Positions 16,998 to 26,593 of a stretch of 42,874 nt of DNA are shown here, piece by piece. The position numbers and the translations under genes are program-made. The stretch spans positions 1 to 42,874 of the forward strand of contig CANQPJ010000018.1 of the NCBI GenBank assembly GCA_947625755.1, given 5' to 3'. Origin of the DNA: an uncultured Lachnospiraceae bacterium. GTDB lineage: Bacteria; Bacillota; Clostridia; Lachnospirales; Lachnospiraceae. How positions within the stretch are numbered: position 1 is the first letter of the stretch; every line of letters starts with the position of its first letter. The notes below the pieces were generated by a model. That model ran no database searches and was not told where the DNA came from. It was given only the letters and a program-made list of their open reading frames with translations.

Positions 16998-18026
16998 ATG
17001 GCAAATTTAACTATTAAAGACATAGCAAAAATATGTGGAGTTGGAATTAGCACTGTCTCTCGAGCAATTAACGATGATCCAGGTATTAATCATGAAACAA
17101 GAAAAAGAATTTTAAAAGTTATAAAAGAGTGTAATTATGTTCCTAACAATAGTGCAAGAAATTTAAAAATGACAGAATCAAATACAATAGCTTTACTTAT
17201 AAAAGGAATAGATAACCAGTTCTTTCAGGGAATGTTAAAGATATTTGAGGAGGAATTGAAAAAACTAGAATATACCTTTTTATTACAAGCGGTAGGTGAA
17301 GATCAGGATGATGTTAGTGTTGCAGTTCAGTTAGCAAAGGAAAAACGACTAAAAGGAATAATTTTTCTTGGAGGTCAAATGGATTATCTAGATACAAGAT
17401 TACAGGAGACAGGCGTTCCATATGTATTGTGTACTGTAGCGGTAAATATGATGGCACCAAAAAGAAAATGCTCATCAGTATCCATAGATGATGAAAAAGA
17501 AAGCTATAGGGCAGTTGACTATTTATGTAAAAAAGGTCATAAAAAAATAGCAATGATTTCGGGAAAATCTACTGATCAGGCAGTTGGTGGACTTAGATTG
17601 AGAGGATATGTGAGAGCCTTAAAAGATAATGGCATAGATATAAATGACAATTTAATCAGATATATGAAAGATGATATTCCAGAATATACAGTAGCAAATG
17701 GATATGAAGTAACTAAAGAGTTATTGAAATCTAAAGAAGAATTTACAGCGTTATATGCAATTTCTGATTTGACTGCATTTGGAGCATATAAGGCAATTTT
17801 GGAAGAGGGAAAATCAATACCGGATGATTACTCAGTTTTAGGATTTGACGGAATTGAAATGTCTAAGTATTTTCAACCATCGCTTTCTACAATGAAACAG
17901 CCATGTGAACAAATGGTAAAATCATCAATAGAGTTGTTGATGGAACTTATAAATGGAAATGATGAAAAGAAACAATTGATTTTTGAAGCAGAATTGTTGG
18001 AGAGAGATTCGGTAAAGGAAATTTAA
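16998..18026 (+). CDS. malR: LacI-family regulator, probable maltodextrin repressor
   Basis: The protein has 342 residues, with AAAGGAG before the ATG. It has an N-terminal LacI HTH (LTIKDIAKICGVGISTVSRA), a hinge helix with NNSARNLK, and then a periplasmic-binding-like sensor domain ending with the dimer region. It lies directly after the mal operon but behind a terminator, so it has its own promoter. The two GAAACGTTTC-type operators at the malE promoter have the central CG of LacI-family sites, which makes this protein their most likely ligand-responsive binder (inference). YesL follows 12 bases later. Confidence 0.9.
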   Translation: MANLTIKDIAKICGVGISTVSRAINDDPGINHETRKRILKVIKECNYVPNNSARNLKMTESNTIALLIKGIDNQFFQGMLKIFEEELKKLEYTFLLQAVGEDQDDVSVAVQLAKEKRLKGIIFLGGQMDYLDTRLQETGVPYVLCTVAVNMMAPKRKCSSVSIDDEKESYRAVDYLCKKGHKKIAMISGKSTDQAVGGLRLRGYVRALKDNGIDINDNLIRYMKDDIPEYTVANGYEVTKELLKSKEEFTALYAISDLTAFGAYKAILEEGKSIPDDYSVLGFDGIEMSKYFQPSLSTMKQPCEQMVKSSIELLMELINGNDEKKQLIFEAELLERDSVKEI

Positions 18027-18038
18027 GGAGAATTACAA

Positions 18039-18653
18039 GTGTTTGGAATTGACAGTAAATTATATGAAATAGTTTCGGGAATAGCTGATTTGATAATTTT
18101 AAATGTATTGTTTGTGATATGCTCGTTACCAATAGTTACCATTGGAGCATCTACAACGGCGCTCTTGGGCGTGACAAAGAAGATGGCAGACAATAAAGAA
18201 GGGTACATAATCAAAACTTATTTTAAAATATTTAGAGAAAATTTCAAACAATCAACTATAATGTGGCTGATTTTGTTAATATTAACAATAATACCGACAA
18301 TTGACTTGTATATAGTTAACTATTTAAATGAGGGAATAGTATTAACAGCATTAAAAGGATTGCTTCTTGGGTCGACACTGGCGATATTGTTCGTGTTCCT
18401 TTATGCAATGGCATTGCAAAGTACTTTTGAAAATACAATAAAAAATACACTAAAAAATGCATTGCTCATTGGTGTGGGACATTTTCCCTGGACATTATTA
18501 ATTCTTTTAATAACCTTATTACCGGTTATTTTAATTATAATATTAGGGAAAAATGCTGGAAGTGTTGTTTATATAATGCTATTTGTCGGCTTTGCGTTAT
18601 TAGCATATTTAAATTCATATATTTTTAATTTTATTTTTAAGAAGTATATGTAG
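18039..18653 (+). CDS. YesL-family (DUF624) membrane protein
   Basis: The protein has 204 residues, with a GTG start behind AAGGAG. It has five or so hydrophobic segments, beginning with IADLIILNVLFVICSLPIVTIG, the GA(S)TTAL motif typical of DUF624, and a second group near the end. YesL proteins accompany sugar ABC transporters in Firmicutes; their biochemical role is unknown. It is co-transcribed with the LacI regulator (12-bp gap) and ends at a terminator. Confidence 0.85.
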   Translation: MFGIDSKLYEIVSGIADLIILNVLFVICSLPIVTIGASTTALLGVTKKMADNKEGYIIKTYFKIFRENFKQSTIMWLILLILTIIPTIDLYIVNYLNEGIVLTALKGLLLGSTLAILFVFLYAMALQSTFENTIKNTLKNALLIGVGHFPWTLLILLITLLPVILIIILGKNAGSVVYIMLFVGFALLAYLNSYIFNFIFKKYM

Positions 18654-18667
18654 AAAAACAATAAGAT

Positions 18668-18709
18668 AAAAACTGTCACTGATAAAACATCAGAGGCAGT
18701 TTTTTTATA
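18668..18709 (+). terminator. Terminator after the YesL gene
   Basis: AAAACTGTC...ACTGAT pairs with ATCAG...GGCAGTTTT, allowing one G-U pair, then a T run. Confidence 0.85.
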
Positions 18710-18751
18710 AAAAAATTAAAAAAAATTTGTTGTAAGGTTTTTAAAAACAAC

Positions 18752-20200
<1,449 letters not shown>

Positions 20201-20264
20201 TTTAAAATTATTATATTATCTAATTGTATGGAACTGAAAAATAAATGTTTTATAAAATTAACAA

Positions 20265-20486
20265 TGTTGGGGCTGTCGCGTTAATGGAGAAATAAAATGC
20301 ATAGTGGTGCGGTTTATGACACCTGAGATACATTTTTGACAGCAAATTTTTGAAGAATGACGCACAACTGTGAAGTGTGACAAAGTTTAAGCGCAGACGA
20401 ACAGGATTTAAAGCAGCCCGCAAAGCACTTCTTGACATTACACATGAAGTGCTTTGTGGCTTTCCGGACGACTTTGTCACAGTCAA
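20265..20486. mobile_element. Probable remnant of an IS end
   Basis: The region starts with GGGGCTGTCGCGTTAATGG, which looks like the terminal sequence of IS1182-type elements. The minus strand is open for 78 codons with a transposon-end-like composition but no recognisable transposase motif. No matching right end was found. The rest of 20201-20572 has no gene. Confidence 0.35.
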
Positions 20487-20499
20487 AAATCCAAATTTA

Positions 20500-20558
20500 A
20501 ATTAGTCAAGTATAAATTACTAATTTATACTTGACTAATTATTTTTTTTTGATATAAT
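20500..20558 (+). promoter_or_regulatory. 19-bp perfect inverted repeat overlapping an ATPase promoter
   Basis: AATTAGTCAAGTATAAATT (20500-20518) and its exact complement (20522-20540) flank a 3-base centre. The right arm contains TTGACT (20531-20536), which with TATAAT (20553-20558) at 16 bp makes a strong promoter for the gene at 20588. A near-perfect palindrome over the -35 suggests an operator or a foldback relic. Confidence 0.65.
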
Positions 20559-20587
20559 TTACACAACTTAAGATGGAGGTTGTGCAC

Positions 20588-21991
20588 ATGTTTATAGGTA
20601 GAGAACGTGAGCTTAAGACGCTTGACAGTCTATACAAATCAAATAAATTTGAATTTGTGGTTATTTACGGCAGACGGCGTGTAGGTAAAACTGCACTTAT
20701 AAATCAGTTTATCGGAAATAAAAGAGCTATATATTTCATGGGTGTTGAAAGTAACGCAAAGCAAAATCTTGAAAACTTTTCAAAAAGCATTATGGAGTTT
20801 GCAAGCGGTTTTGAAACGGAATCATCTTTTCTTTCATTCCAAGCCGCACTTGAATATGTGTTTAAGTTTACCGAAAAAGAAAAAATCATCCTTGCGATTG
20901 ACGAATACCCTTATGTGGCTCATTCATCCAAAAGTCTTGCATCTACATTGCAGCTCTTGATAGACAAATACAAAGATACATCGAAACTGATGCTTATTCT
21001 CTGTGGTTCTTCCATGTCGTATATGGAAGACCATGTGCTTGCATATAAAGCGCCTCTCTACGGCAGAAGAACGGCTCAAATTAAACTTTTACCCTTTGAT
21101 TTTGAAGAAACCTGCGAGTGCCTTCAAAGTATGTCAGATGAGGATAAGGCGCTGATTTATGGTATTGCCGGCGGCACGCCACAATATCTTTTACAAATGA
21201 GTAGCAAATTGAGCGTGGAAGATAATATAAAAAGCACATATCTTAACCCTGCGTCCTTTCTTTATGAAGAGCCGACCAACCTGTTAAAACAGGAAGTGCG
21301 TGAGCCTGCTACTTATACGGCAATTATTACGGCTATCGCAACGGGTTCATCAAGAATGTCTGAGATTTCAAGCAAGGTGGGCGAAGATACAAATGTTTGT
21401 ACGAGATATCTTAAGAATCTTATAAATCTTGGGATTGTGCAGAAAGAAACGCCTTACGGCGAAAAGGCTTCACGTAGAACGATTTATTCCATCGAGGATA
21501 ACATGTTCCGTTTTTGGTATCGTTTTGTGCTTGACAATAATTCGCTCATTGTGCGCGGTGCTGCGGATTTGGTTTATAAAAGAATGGAACCTCAGCTTTC
21601 GGATTATATGGGAAAAGTTTTTGAAGAAATCTGTAAGCAGTATCTTTGGAAACAGCTTCTTTCCGGCAATTGTCCGATAGCATTCAAATCTCTCGGTCGT
21701 TGGTGGGGCAATGATCCTCAAGAAAAAGCCCAAGCCGAGATTGATATTATGGGCGAACAGGATAAAAATACAGCCCTCTTTGCAGAATGTAAATGGACAA
21801 ACGAAAATGTTGACCTTGGCGTTTTGGAAACTCTTGTAAAGCGAAGTGAACTATTTAATTATAAAACAAAGCATTACTACCTGTTCTCAAAATCAGGCTT
21901 TACAAAGGGATGTATTGATAAAGCGAATGATATAGGTAATGTGAGTTTGGTTGAGTATAAAGATATATGTTGCTCAAGGAGGATATTATGA
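20588..21991 (+). CDS. Archaeal-type ATPase with C-terminal DUF234/nuclease-like domain
   Basis: The protein has 467 residues. The ATG at 20588 follows GGAGG; the ATG at 20573 would contain the ribosome site itself. It has an N-terminal STAND-like ATPase_2 domain with Walker A GRRRVGKT (28-35) and Walker B IILAIDEY (100-107), a middle winged helix (about 255-300, MSEISSKVGEDTNVCTRYLKNL), and a C-terminal DUF234 segment with EIDIMGE...FAECKW near 385-405, the D...ExK pattern of PD-(D/E)XK nucleases. Proteins of this group are common, mobile and poorly understood; a role in defence or element maintenance is suspected for some. No partner gene is obvious. Confidence 0.88.
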   Translation: MFIGRERELKTLDSLYKSNKFEFVVIYGRRRVGKTALINQFIGNKRAIYFMGVESNAKQNLENFSKSIMEFASGFETESSFLSFQAALEYVFKFTEKEKIILAIDEYPYVAHSSKSLASTLQLLIDKYKDTSKLMLILCGSSMSYMEDHVLAYKAPLYGRRTAQIKLLPFDFEETCECLQSMSDEDKALIYGIAGGTPQYLLQMSSKLSVEDNIKSTYLNPASFLYEEPTNLLKQEVREPATYTAIITAIATGSSRMSEISSKVGEDTNVCTRYLKNLINLGIVQKETPYGEKASRRTIYSIEDNMFRFWYRFVLDNNSLIVRGAADLVYKRMEPQLSDYMGKVFEEICKQYLWKQLLSGNCPIAFKSLGRWWGNDPQEKAQAEIDIMGEQDKNTALFAECKWTNENVDLGVLETLVKRSELFNYKTKHYYLFSKSGFTKGCIDKANDIGNVSLVEYKDICCSRRIL

Positions 21992-22121
21992 ATAGATTTG
22001 ATATTATAAATACCATTGGTGATAAATATAGGGCAGGAATACAGAAACTGGTGAGTTTAGCTATGTTCAAGCATTAAAATCGGTTGGCAAAGATATAAAA
22101 GACTATCAAAAAGCGCAATGA
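21988..22121 (+). pseudogene. Frameshifted fragment downstream of the ATPase
   Basis: An ATG at 21988 overlaps the ATPase stop and has AAGGAGG upstream. The frame reads MNRFDIINTIGDKYRAGIQ and soon stops (22077). The next frame carries on as ETGEFSYVQALKSVGKDIKD to 22121. Together they look like one short protein or a truncated 5' and 3' end joined by a frameshift. The family is not recognised. Confidence 0.45.
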
Positions 22122-22169
22122 AAAAGGCGCTACCGATAGACGATAGCCCCCATTGATAAGTTATTGTTG

Positions 22170-22212
22170 ATAACCGCTCAGGTTTTCGAGGCTGTGGGCG
22201 GTTATTTTTTTG
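22170..22212 (+). terminator. Terminator after the ATPase region
   Basis: ATAACCGC (22170-22177) pairs with GCGGTTAT (22198-22205), followed by seven T residues. Confidence 0.85.
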
Positions 22213-22238
22213 CGTTATTGCTTCCTATTGCATATCCG

Positions 22239-22335
22239 AGACCAAAATAGATTTCACCGCCTAATACATTATCCAGTGAAAGAAATTCCGTAGTGATTTT
22301 GTCTGCCATTGTAACAAGGTCTTCCGCACGTTTGC
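22239..22335 (-). pseudogene. 97-bp copy of an internal part of the LysR gene
   Basis: These 97 bases match 3728-3824 with two mismatches only. In the intact gene the segment encodes the linker and the start of the substrate-binding domain. Nothing on either side matches, so this is an isolated fragment left by recombination or by a foreign segment carrying a close relative of that gene. It directly precedes the GC-rich permease. Confidence 0.85.
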
Positions 22336-22432
22336 TGCGGCGAAAAATGGCTACTTTTCGGTGTTTTGCGGGTCACAACCTCATGCTTTTCCATGCAAGC
22401 ATGGTGCATGATTTTTTGATTCTAGTATCATG

Positions 22433-23767
22433 TTACTGTGGCTTTTTAATATCCATATCTTGGGGCAGGACGAGGCTCAGGACGATGGATACCACGAACA
22501 CTACCGCGACGACATTCTCCGCAAATACGGACTGGAACAGCTGCGGGAAGATTCTCCAGATTCCGGATTCTGTGGATGCGGTGAAGCCCACACCGATCGC
22601 CAGCGACAGGGAGGCGATGGTGATATTTCTCTGGGTGAAGCCGCACTCGGAGATCATCTGTATACCGGACAGAGCGATGGAACCGAACATCATGATGGTA
22701 CAGCCGCCGAGAACCGCTTCCGGCAGGGACGCGAAAAAGTTACCCACAGGCGTCAGCAGGCCGGCGAGAAGCATACAGATGGCTCCGGTCATGATGGTGA
22801 AGCGGTTGACCACCTTGGTCATGTTGATCAGACCTACGTTCTGTGAGAACGAGGTGACCGGCGGACATCCGAACAGAGAGGAAAATGTGGAGGAATATCC
22901 GTCGCAGGCGAGCGATCCGGAGATCTCTTTGCCGGTAATCGTGCGGTTTAAGCCGCCAGACACCAAGGCGGACGTGTCTCCGATGGTCTCAGCCGCCGAC
23001 ACAAGGAAAATAATGCAGGCCGATAAAATTGCACTCGGATGGAATTCCGGCATATAGGGCATCAGATGCGGTAGCGCCACGATGTCTCCGGAAATGATTG
23101 CGGTCAAATCCACCTTGCCCATGACAATGGCGACCACATAGCCAACCATCAGGCCGACAAGTACGGAGAGCTGTTTTATGTACCCCTTCGCAAAGATGTT
23201 CCAGAGAAGGCAGGTCACGAGCGTGATCAGTCCGAGCAGCAGATTTTGCGCGGAGCCGAAATCGTCCGCATAGCCGCCGCCGAAGGATCTTGCGCCCACT
23301 GTAAACAGGGACAGACCGATGGCGGTTACCACAGAGGCCGCCACGATGGGCGTGATGATTTTCCGCCAGTACTTCGCCAGAAGTCCAAGGGTTCCCTCAA
23401 AGAGACCTCCGACCATGACTGCGCCCACAACGGCCGGGTAGCCGTAATTCGCCGCGATCATGCTCAGCACTGTGACGAAGGTAAAGCTGACGCCCATGAC
23501 GACCGGCAGTTTGGAACCGATTCTCCATATCGGGTACAGCTGAATCAGCGTGGCGATTCCGGCCACAAACATAGCGTTCTGGAGCAGTATTGCGACCTCA
23601 GCCTGACTCAGTGCCGGCTGCGCAGCCCCTGCAATCAGTGTGATTGGTGTGAGATTGGATACAAACATCGCAAGGATATGCTGCAGGCCGAAGGGAATTG
23701 CTTTTCCAATAGGAACCCTGCCGTCCAATTTGTAGATATTTTTAATGCTGCAATTGCTGTTGTTCAT
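22433..23767 (-). CDS. Nucleobase:cation symporter-2 (xanthine/uric-acid permease type)
   Basis: The protein has 444 residues from ATG 23767, which has GGAG upstream; the reading from 23899 extends into unrelated AT-rich DNA. It has about 12 to 14 membrane helices. NCS2 landmarks: GLQHILAMFVSNLTPI in the first helix, the Q/E-facing segment SAAETIGDTSALVSGG, and the signature QNVGLINMTK. It imports a purine such as xanthine or urate with protons or sodium. The base composition is strikingly GC-rich against AT-rich flanks, and no purine riboswitch stands before it, so transfer from a GC-richer donor is likely. Exact substrate is unknown. Confidence 0.9.
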   Translation of the reverse strand: MNNSNCSIKNIYKLDGRVPIGKAIPFGLQHILAMFVSNLTPITLIAGAAQPALSQAEVAILLQNAMFVAGIATLIQLYPIWRIGSKLPVVMGVSFTFVTVLSMIAANYGYPAVVGAVMVGGLFEGTLGLLAKYWRKIITPIVAASVVTAIGLSLFTVGARSFGGGYADDFGSAQNLLLGLITLVTCLLWNIFAKGYIKQLSVLVGLMVGYVVAIVMGKVDLTAIISGDIVALPHLMPYMPEFHPSAILSACIIFLVSAAETIGDTSALVSGGLNRTITGKEISGSLACDGYSSTFSSLFGCPPVTSFSQNVGLINMTKVVNRFTIMTGAICMLLAGLLTPVGNFFASLPEAVLGGCTIMMFGSIALSGIQMISECGFTQRNITIASLSLAIGVGFTASTESGIWRIFPQLFQSVFAENVVAVVFVVSIVLSLVLPQDMDIKKPQ

Positions 23768-24080
23768 AACGTTCTCCTTTCTTCCTTTATTTTTCAAAAA
23801 ATTAAATGAATTATAGCATAACTGATTTTTTTTGTATACAGAAAATGATAAAATCGTGGAAAAGAAATAGTGATAGAGGGGCTCTTTCTTGTACTGCAAA
23901 ATGGCTTGTGTTATATTTTAGCGCAGAGTCAGAGGTCGGGACGGCGTCGGCGTCATGTTTTGCAGACACAGATACACCAACATTCCAATAATATACATTG
24001 ACTATCATGGTGAATATTAAAGTCCACCTACCATAATATGGTGTTTCTATCATTTTAGCATTAGTGACCCATAAGAGAAA
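23768..24080. other. Upstream region of the permease, no gene seen
   Basis: About 310 bases. On the minus strand a TATAAT (complement of 23811-23816) could serve the permease. Nothing else supportable; short open frames here show no protein-like pattern. Confidence 0.4.
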
Positions 24081-24121
24081 AAAGTACACTTCCTAAAATT
24101 TCTTTTAGAAAGTGTACTTTT
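24081..24121 (+). terminator. Terminator-like hairpin
   Basis: AAAGTACACTT...CTAAAA pairs with TTTTAG...AAGTGTACTTT, then TTT. The stem is symmetrical enough to act on both strands. It resembles in layout the hairpin at 2752-2796 next to the integrase. Confidence 0.7.
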
Positions 24122-24188
24122 TGTGTAAAGTCTTTATATATTATATTTTCTTCTACAACTGATAACCACATATTATCATGTATTATGC

Positions 24189-24221
24189 GGTACAAATTTG
24201 GTACAATTTTGGTACAAAATC
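24189..24221. repeat. Three tandem 11-bp GGTACAA repeats
   Basis: GGTACAAATTT, GGTACAATTTT and GGTACAAAATC stand head to tail. An 11-bp step places them on about the same DNA face. This could be a protein-binding cluster or the 3' scar of an integrase gene. Confidence 0.6.
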
Positions 24222-24332
24222 TATATCGAATGCTCTGAAATACCCATAAATACTAGCTTTATTTCTCTAAACTCTTCATTGTCGGGAACATACACACTTT
24301 ATTTTTTGTTCTTATTGAAGTCTTATGTAGAC

Positions 24333-25106
24333 TTATTTTCCCCAAATAAATTTTTTCACTTGTTGATACTCAACTTTTGGATTCAACTTTTTAATATGTT
24401 CATAAATAGCATCAAAGGCATCCTCGGTTCTAATATTATTTGCTTTAGAAACAATTGCACTACCAACTTTTTTCTCAAGTGTACAAAATAATGTAACTGG
24501 CCATCCGTAGATTTGTCCATTCGTTGATATTTTATGTGCTTCGTCATATACAGTAATTAGCATCCTCATTTGAAGGTTAGTTAATGCTGTATTAAATTTA
24601 GAATAATCGCTTTTATTACAATTAAGTTTATTTTTTATATCATTTACTGAAACTATATGATCATAGGAAATACAGTCATATATTTGTTTTTCCATTTGAC
24701 TAAAGGAACCGTCATAATACATTTCCTCAAAGGTTTTACCATTTCTTCGAATTGATAAAAACATTGGAAGCCAATCAGTAGTTATCCATCCTGCTTTTTT
24801 ATAAAATAGTTTACCATAAACCATAAAGTCCACTTCCTTTACAGAACGAATTCGCCATTCCCAAGGGTCAGTATCAATATTACCAGTATGATTTTGTATA
24901 TAATTGCCATAGTAATTTTTTAAATTAAAAATCCTATTATCATTGCTAGCAATACAAAACCCAATGGTCTTCATTGCAATGGTGAAAATATTGAAGTGGG
25001 TTTGAGAATGTTTGAATCTCTCCCGACACTTAAGAATGTTCATGAAATGGCGCTTGATAAAATTGCGAAATTGAAGACGGGGTATGAAACTTAACTTTTC
25101 GAACAA
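24333..25106 (-). CDS. AlkZ-related protein (helical DNA-glycosylase-like family)
   Basis: It is open for 257 residues; the real start is unclear. From about residue 38 the protein follows the small AlkZ-related family of Clostridia: MKTIGFCIASND, then DTDPWEWRIRSV, GKLFYKKAGWIT, ALTNLQMRMLITVYDEAHKIS, YGWPVTLF. Full AlkZ/YcaQ enzymes unhook DNA crosslinks; these short relatives lack the QxQ glycosylase motif as far as I can see, so activity is doubtful. The first 37 codons run antisense across another open frame (about 24935-25095, plus strand) and are unlike the family, so the native 5' end may be lost. Confidence 0.6.
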   Translation of the reverse strand: MFEKLSFIPRLQFRNFIKRHFMNILKCRERFKHSQTHFNIFTIAMKTIGFCIASNDNRIFNLKNYYGNYIQNHTGNIDTDPWEWRIRSVKEVDFMVYGKLFYKKAGWITTDWLPMFLSIRRNGKTFEEMYYDGSFSQMEKQIYDCISYDHIVSVNDIKNKLNCNKSDYSKFNTALTNLQMRMLITVYDEAHKISTNGQIYGWPVTLFCTLEKKVGSAIVSKANNIRTEDAFDAIYEHIKKLNPKVEYQQVKKFIWGK

Positions 25107-25200
25107 AATATCATAATTTCGAGCGAAATACCAAAATAGAATTGATGCTTTGCTCGAAATATTTTGGTATAGCTTTCTGACTGTTGAATATAATATATTA

Positions 25201-25229
25201 TTGACATTAGTTCGGTCAACCGATATATT
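25201..25229 (+). promoter_or_regulatory. Promoter with an internal palindrome for the HTH/NTase operon
   Basis: TTGACA (25201-25206), 17 bases, TATATT (25224-25229). Between them TCGGTCAACCGA (25212-25223) is a perfect 12-bp palindrome, the typical place for an autorepressor site of an XRE-type protein. Upstream, TTTCGA-type motifs recur at 25097, 25117 and, inverted, at 25152-25160. Confidence 0.75.
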
Positions 25230-25250
25230 ATAGTAAAGGAGGGAAAGCTG

Positions 25251-25832
25251 ATGATTGTAAATGACTTACTTGAAAAAGAAAATATGTCAAGATATCGCTT
25301 GAGCAAAGAAAGCGGCGTAGCAATGACTACTATTACAGATATCTGCAGTGGAAAAGCTAATCTTGATAAATGCGCAGCCGGAACTTTATATAAGATTGCC
25401 AAGGTTCTTGGTGTAACGGTTGATTCCATACTGGAGAATAATAGTGTAGAAAAGGTGGATTATAGATGTTCTTTTGAAACATTTAAGAGTAATACATGCC
25501 ACCATGTAAAAAATATGGGCGACATTGACTTCATCATTGAAACACTTGAGACAGATGAGATACGTAAACTTTATGAACGCAGTTGGTATAGAGAAGCCTT
25601 ATATTTGTTGGCGATGATTGATTATCTGTCCAGAATGAATGGTCTTCCTATTTGCACTAATTATAACGATATTCGTTCACAGAAACTTGAGAAGCCATAT
25701 TTTCCTGCAGGCATTGTAGTATCATATGCAGCGACAGGAGATGAAAGCATAAAAGAAAAGGCATTGGCAAACGCTATACCTGAATTTATGCGATTTAATA
25801 TCGTGGAAAGTGAGGTGCGGAATGTCTGCTGA
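25251..25832 (+). CDS. XRE-family HTH protein, probable antitoxin/regulator
   Basis: The protein has 193 residues, with AAAGGAGGG before the ATG. It has an N-terminal HTH (MSRYRLSKESGVAMTTITDICSG) of the lambda-repressor class and a C-terminal helical part (about 75-193) of unknown fold containing WYREALYLLAMIDYLSRMN. It overlaps the nucleotidyltransferase gene by 11 bases. The pairing of a DNA-binding protein with a DUF6036-type nucleotidyltransferase resembles toxin-antitoxin and AbiE-like modules; the palindrome in its promoter fits autorepression. The partner relation is inference. Confidence 0.8.
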   Translation: MIVNDLLEKENMSRYRLSKESGVAMTTITDICSGKANLDKCAAGTLYKIAKVLGVTVDSILENNSVEKVDYRCSFETFKSNTCHHVKNMGDIDFIIETLETDEIRKLYERSWYREALYLLAMIDYLSRMNGLPICTNYNDIRSQKLEKPYFPAGIVVSYAATGDESIKEKALANAIPEFMRFNIVESEVRNVC

Positions 25833-26535
25833 TAAGCCTTTTACAAAAGAAAATCTGGATAGCTGTCTAAAGGAATTGGCAAAGGAGTTTCGCAAAAAGA
25901 ACGGTACTAGAATCCCTGCCGAGATTATACTTGTTGGAGGAGCATCCATTCTTATCAATTATGGTTTTAGAGAAATGACTTATGATATGGATGCAATTAT
26001 TAAGTCATCAGGGGCAATGAAGGAAGCAATTAACACAGTTGGAGACAGATTGGGGCTTCCAGTTGGATGGTTAAACACAGACTTTGTTAACACGAATTCA
26101 TATACACCGAGATTGGCAGAACATTCAAAGTACTATAAGACTTTCTCGAATATACTACAGATAAGAACGATATCTGCTGAATATCTGGTAGCCATGAAAC
26201 TTATGGCAGGTCGCCAATATAAGAATGATTTATCTGATATAGTAGGTGTATTGATTGAACAAGAAGAGCGAAATGAGCCACTGGGCTTTGAAAAAATCCA
26301 GAAGGCTGTAGTAGATTTATATGATTCATATGACAAGATACCAGAAGTTTCCAGAACCTTTATAGAGGCTGTTTACAAGAAAGAAGACTTGCATGAATTT
26401 TACGAGCAATGCAGAGACCTTGAACAGGAGAATAAAGATGTTTTGCTTGAATTTCAGGAGGATTATCCGGGGGTAGTTAATGGTGACAATCTTTCTGATA
26501 TCTTGAAGACTGCAAAAGCTAAAAAGCAACAATAG
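25822..26535 (+). CDS. DUF6036-type nucleotidyltransferase, probable toxin
   Basis: The protein has 237 residues from ATG 25822, with GAGG upstream. The nucleotidyltransferase core is visible: LVGGASILINYG (39-40 GG) followed by EMTYDMDAII with Asp55 and Asp57, the metal-binding pair, and later LVAMKLMAGRQYKNDLSDI, typical of the AbiEii/DUF6036 group. Such enzymes attach nucleotides to tRNA or protein; some work as toxins in abortive-infection systems. The substrate here is unknown. It is translationally coupled to the HTH gene and followed by a terminator at 26856. Confidence 0.82.
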   Translation: MSADKPFTKENLDSCLKELAKEFRKKNGTRIPAEIILVGGASILINYGFREMTYDMDAIIKSSGAMKEAINTVGDRLGLPVGWLNTDFVNTNSYTPRLAEHSKYYKTFSNILQIRTISAEYLVAMKLMAGRQYKNDLSDIVGVLIEQEERNEPLGFEKIQKAVVDLYDSYDKIPEVSRTFIEAVYKKEDLHEFYEQCRDLEQENKDVLLEFQEDYPGVVNGDNLSDILKTAKAKKQQ

Positions 26536-26593
26536 TAAGGTATATTTTGATATCCTTCTGCAAATTATCGATTTTTTCCTCAATATATCAACT

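Noticed and set aside
22293-23809. Long plus-strand open frames in the permease region
   Set aside because: They are antisense shadows of the GC-rich permease; the minus-strand reading has clear NCS2 motifs.
23811-24089. A 92-codon minus-strand open frame upstream of the permease
   Set aside because: No ribosome site and no protein-like pattern; composition looks non-coding.
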